Shown here one piece after another: positions 61,438 through 64,000 of a stretch of DNA of 64,000 nt. Under the pieces are notes generated by a model. That model searched no databases. It was not told the DNA's origin and was given only the letters and a program-made list of their open reading frames with translations. Position 1 is the first letter of the stretch. Each line of letters begins with the position of its first letter. This stretch comes from Ruania zhangjianzhongii (GTDB taxonomy: Bacteria; Actinomycetota; Actinomycetes; Actinomycetales; Beutenbergiaceae). The position numbers were made by a program, and so were the translations under genes. The stretch spans positions 2,904,882 to 2,968,881 of the forward strand of contig NZ_CP042828.1 in the NCBI RefSeq assembly GCF_008000995.1. Direction: 5' to 3'.

Positions 61438-62943
61438 TCAGTTGCCGGTGAGCTTCTCCCGCAGTGCGGCGAGCGCCTCGTCCGAGGCGAGCGTGCCGCC
61501 CGCGTCGGCCGGGGCCGAGGAGTAGGAGGAGTCGGCGACCTCGCCGCCGCCGCCGCCACTACCGCTGCTGCTGCTGCCGCCCGCCGGCGCGCTGCCGGTG
61601 GTCTCGGCGTCAGCCTCGATCGCACGGGCGACCTGCGCCTTGTGCGCCTCCCAGCGCTGGTGGGCGGCAGCGTACTCCGCCTCCCAGGCCTCACGCTGGG
61701 TCTCGTAGCCCTCAAGCCACTCGTTGGTCTCCGGGTCGAAGCCCTCGGGGTACTTGTAGTTCCCCTGCTCGTCGTACTCGGCGGCCATCCCGTACAGCGA
61801 CGGGTCGAAGTCGTCTCCGGTGGGGTCCAGACCCTCGTTCGCCTGCTTCAGCGACAGCGAGATCCGGCGCCGCTCCAGGTCGATGTCGATGACCTTGACG
61901 AACACCTCGTCGTCGACCTTCGCGACCTGCTCGGGCACCTCGACGTGGCGCTGGGCCAGCTCGGAGATGTGCACCAGGCCCTCGATCCCGTCCTCGACGC
62001 GGACGAACGCACCGAACGGCACCAGCTTGGTGACCTTACCCGGGACGACCTGACCGATGGCGTGGGTGCGGGCGAAGGCCTGCCACGGGTCTTCCTGGGT
62101 GGCCTTCAGCGAGAGGGAGACCCGCTCGCGGTCGAAGTCCACGTCGAGCACCTCGACGGTGACCTCCTGGCCCACCTCGACGATCTCGTTCGGGTGGTCG
62201 ATGTGCTTCCAGGACAGCTCGGAGACGTGCACCAGACCGTCGACACCGCCGAGGTCCACGAACGCACCGAAGTTGACGATCGAGGAGACCACACCGGGAC
62301 GCACCTGGCCCTTCTGCAGGGTCTGCAGGAAGGTGGAGCGCACCTCGGACTGGGTCTGCTCCAGCCAGGCGCGGCGGGACAGCACCACGTTGTTGCGGTT
62401 CTTGTCCAGCTCGATGATCTTGGCCTCGAGCTCCTGGCCGATGTAGGGCTGGAGGTCGCGGACGCGACGCATCTCCACCAGCGAGGCGGGCAGGAAGCCA
62501 CGCAGGCCGATGTCGAGGATCAGGCCGCCCTTGACGACCTCGATGACGGTGCCGGTGACGACGCCGTCCTCTTCCTTGATCTTCTCGATGGTGCCCCAGG
62601 CGCGCTCGTACTGGGCGCGCTTCTTGGACAGCAGCAGGCGACCCTCCTTGTCCTCCTTCTGGAGGACGAGAGCCTCGACTTGGTCTCCCACGGTGACGAC
62701 CTCGTCCGGGTCGACGTCGTGCTTGATGGAGAGCTCGCGGGAAAGAATGACGCCTTCGGTCTTGTAACCGATGTCGAGGAGAACCTCGTCACGGTCGACC
62801 TTGACGACCGTGCCCTCGACGATGTCACCGTCATTGAAGTACTTGATGGTCGCGTCGATGGCTGCGAGGAATTCCTCTTCCGAGCCGATGTCGTTGATCG
62901 CGACCTGCGGGACGTTCGTCGGGGCCGGGCTAGTGATAGTCAT
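61438..62943 (-). CDS. rpsA: 30S ribosomal protein S1
   Basis: A 501-residue S1 with four S1 RNA-binding domains, the usual Gram-positive form: VEGTVVKVDRDEVLLDIGYKTEGVI, then VTGTVIEVVKGGLILDIGLRGFLPAS, VRPGVVSSIVNFGAFVDLGGVDGLVH and VVPGKVTKLVPFGAFVRVEDGIEGLVH, each with the shared GxxVxGxV/GAFV pattern. The tail is acidic and then Ser/Gly-rich (about 445-475), typical of actinobacteria. ATG at 62943 (MTITSPAP) follows GGAG; the longer open frame lies in the leader. It helps mRNA bind ribosomes. Confidence 0.95.
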   Translation of the reverse strand: MTITSPAPTNVPQVAINDIGSEEEFLAAIDATIKYFNDGDIVEGTVVKVDRDEVLLDIGYKTEGVILSRELSIKHDVDPDEVVTVGDQVEALVLQKEDKEGRLLLSKKRAQYERAWGTIEKIKEEDGVVTGTVIEVVKGGLILDIGLRGFLPASLVEMRRVRDLQPYIGQELEAKIIELDKNRNNVVLSRRAWLEQTQSEVRSTFLQTLQKGQVRPGVVSSIVNFGAFVDLGGVDGLVHVSELSWKHIDHPNEIVEVGQEVTVEVLDVDFDRERVSLSLKATQEDPWQAFARTHAIGQVVPGKVTKLVPFGAFVRVEDGIEGLVHISELAQRHVEVPEQVAKVDDEVFVKVIDIDLERRRISLSLKQANEGLDPTGDDFDPSLYGMAAEYDEQGNYKYPEGFDPETNEWLEGYETQREAWEAEYAAAHQRWEAHKAQVARAIEADAETTGSAPAGGSSSSGSGGGGGEVADSSYSSAPADAGGTLASDEALAALREKLTGN

Positions 62944-63116
62944 ACGGTGTTGGACTCCGTTGCGGACATGGATAGAAGGGACTGACGGACAGGCACGCGC
63001 AACGCCGACGGACCATTGCAGCAGCAGGCACCGGATCCGCGTCGGCTTCAGCCGCACCGAACCGCTACACCTTGCCGCCACCGTCTGGGCACAGGAGCGC
63101 ACGAGTAACCGCATCT

Positions 63117-63146
63117 ACCCTACCGCGCCCGGAGAGTAGATCACAA
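63117..63146 (-). promoter_or_regulatory. promoter of rpsA
   Basis: TTGTGA, an 18-base spacer and TAGGGT on the minus strand, the best two-box promoter in the window. It predicts a leader of about 165 bases before the rpsA ATG; I see no riboswitch in it, though S1 genes can be autoregulated through their leaders. Confidence 0.55.
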
Positions 63147-63208
63147 TGCGGACGCCTGGATCGCTGTGGGATCCCTCACCCCGTCGGAGCGCGGGTGATA
63201 CTGGCCCG

Positions 63209-64000
63209 ATGCAGGAGCGCGATGACGCCGGCCGGAGTGAGCCCATGGCCGAGGCCGGCTACCGGGAGGTGGACGGTCAGCAGGCGGCTGAGGCGACGAT
63301 CAGCTGGTGGAGCCGGAGCGCGGCGGAGTACCTCGCCGAGCATGGCCAGTTCCTCGGTCCGGCGGACTTCTGCTGGTGCCCGGAGGGGCTCCGGGAGTCC
63401 GAGGCCCAGCTGCTCGGCGACCTGGGCGAGCTGCGCACGGCGCGGGTGCTCGAGGTCGGCGCCGGAGCGGCCCAGTGCTCGCGCTGGCTGCGCGACCAAG
63501 GTGTCGATGTGCTGGCCAGTGAACCGGCCGCGGGAATGGTGACCGCCGCCGCAGAGCTGGACACTGCCACCGGCGTGAGCGTGCCGATGGTGCAGGCCGA
63601 TGCCCGGGCGCTGCCGCTGGCCGGCGACAGCGTGGATGTGGCGTTCACCGCGTTCGGGGCGATCAGCTTCGTGCCCGACCCGGCGCAGGTCCATGCCGAG
63701 GTGGCGCGAGTGCTGCGACCGGGCGGACGGTGGGTGTTCTCGGTGACGCACCCGCTGCGGTGGGCGTTCCCGGACGATGCGACCGTGACCGGGCTGACCG
63801 CGAACCGCTCCTACTTCGACCGGCGCCCCTACGTGGAGTCCGACAGTGCCGGCCGCCCGCTGTACGCGGAGTATCACCGCACGCTCGGTGACCACGTGGC
63901 CGACGTCGTCGGCGCCGGCTTCACCATCACGGACCTGATCGAGCCGGAGTGGCCGGTCGGGAACAACAACGTCTGGGGCGGCTGGGGTCCGGAGCGCGGC
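63209..64000 (+). CDS. class I SAM-dependent methyltransferase (partial, runs off the window)
   Basis: At least 264 residues with no stop before the end. The SAM-binding glycine motif is ARVLEVGAGAAQCSRWL (about 81-97), followed by an acidic position in VLASEPAAGMV, QADARALPLAGDSVDVAFTAFGAISFVPD and the post-motif VARVLRPGGRWVFSVTH. This is the Methyltransferase_11 layout. The region ISWWSRSAAEYLAEHG and the late WPVGNNNVWGGWGPERG are seen in an actinobacterial family near rpsA/coaE, acceptor unknown. A GATACT hexamer six bases before the ATG suggests a leaderless start. Confidence 0.88.
   Translation, partial: MQERDDAGRSEPMAEAGYREVDGQQAAEATISWWSRSAAEYLAEHGQFLGPADFCWCPEGLRESEAQLLGDLGELRTARVLEVGAGAAQCSRWLRDQGVDVLASEPAAGMVTAAAELDTATGVSVPMVQADARALPLAGDSVDVAFTAFGAISFVPDPAQVHAEVARVLRPGGRWVFSVTHPLRWAFPDDATVTGLTANRSYFDRRPYVESDSAGRPLYAEYHRTLGDHVADVVGAGFTITDLIEPEWPVGNNNVWGGWGPERG

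Overview
The window is a gene-dense, very GC-rich bacterial chromosome segment. Gene content and order point to an actinobacterium, most likely in the order Micrococcales: RbpA, WhiA, OpcA, a CoaE-GrpB fusion, a Tat lipoprotein-type NgcE, the conserved uvrC-rapZ-yvcK-whiA-gap-pgk-tpiA-secG run, and many leaderless genes with TANNNT-type -10 boxes. I cannot name a genus. I saw no rRNA, tRNA, CRISPR array, prophage or insertion sequence.

Layout. 1-2.8 kb: an RpiR/MurR-type regulator (translationally coupled to a gene cut by the window edge), meso-diaminopimelate dehydrogenase, and two small genes. 2.9-11.3 kb (minus strand): a housekeeping block parA-scpA-scpB-rluB-DUF2332-tyrA-cmk-plsC-der for chromosome segregation, rRNA/GTPase functions, CMP kinase and aromatic amino-acid synthesis. 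11.3-15.6 kb (plus): an Eis-like acetyltransferase, a frameshifted secreted serine hydrolase/membrane protein and a transglutaminase-fold protein. These separate parA from xerD (16.2-17.1 kb). 17.1-24.8 kb: ctaB diverges from the pentose-phosphate operon tkt-tal-zwf-opcA-pgl. tkt carries a one-base G insertion that breaks its frame. 24.9-28.4 kb: two membrane PH-domain proteins and a DUF222/HNH nuclease with an SOS-box-like site. 28.6-37.6 kb (minus): rbpA, secG, tpiA, pgk, gap, whiA, yvcK, rapZ, uvrC. 37.6-41.2 kb: an OsmC-like protein and uvrA, the latter also with an SOS-box-like site. 41.5-42.9 kb: three small enzyme-like proteins. 42.9-45.2 kb: two tandem TerC paralogues, each behind a yybP-ykoY-type (manganese) riboswitch whose downstream hairpin masks the Shine-Dalgarno sequence. 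45.3-53.1 kb: a sodium/solute symporter and an amino-sugar uptake cluster (NgcE-like binding protein, two permeases, SIS protein, RpiR regulator, divergent BadF-type kinase). 53.1-64 kb: uvrB, an esterase-like hydrolase, osmC, a TetR regulator divergent from a drug-type ABC exporter, coaE-grpB, pcp, rpsA and a methyltransferase that runs off the end.

How the genes work together. Three of the four classical nucleotide-excision-repair genes (uvrC, uvrA, uvrB) lie within 20 kb. Central carbon metabolism is nearly complete for the oxidative and non-oxidative pentose-phosphate branches and lower glycolysis. The sugar cluster reads as import, phosphorylation and local control of N-acetylglucosamine or chitooligosaccharides. 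Its transport ATPase is not here, so a shared one elsewhere is expected.

A recurring regulatory theme is leaderless transcription: at least ten starts sit 6-8 nt after a -10-like hexamer, and this decides several start codons. The regulatory highlights are the twin riboswitches, the two SOS-like boxes and the repeated operator-like sequence between the TetR and ABC genes. I found no clear sign of a wholly new multi-gene system.
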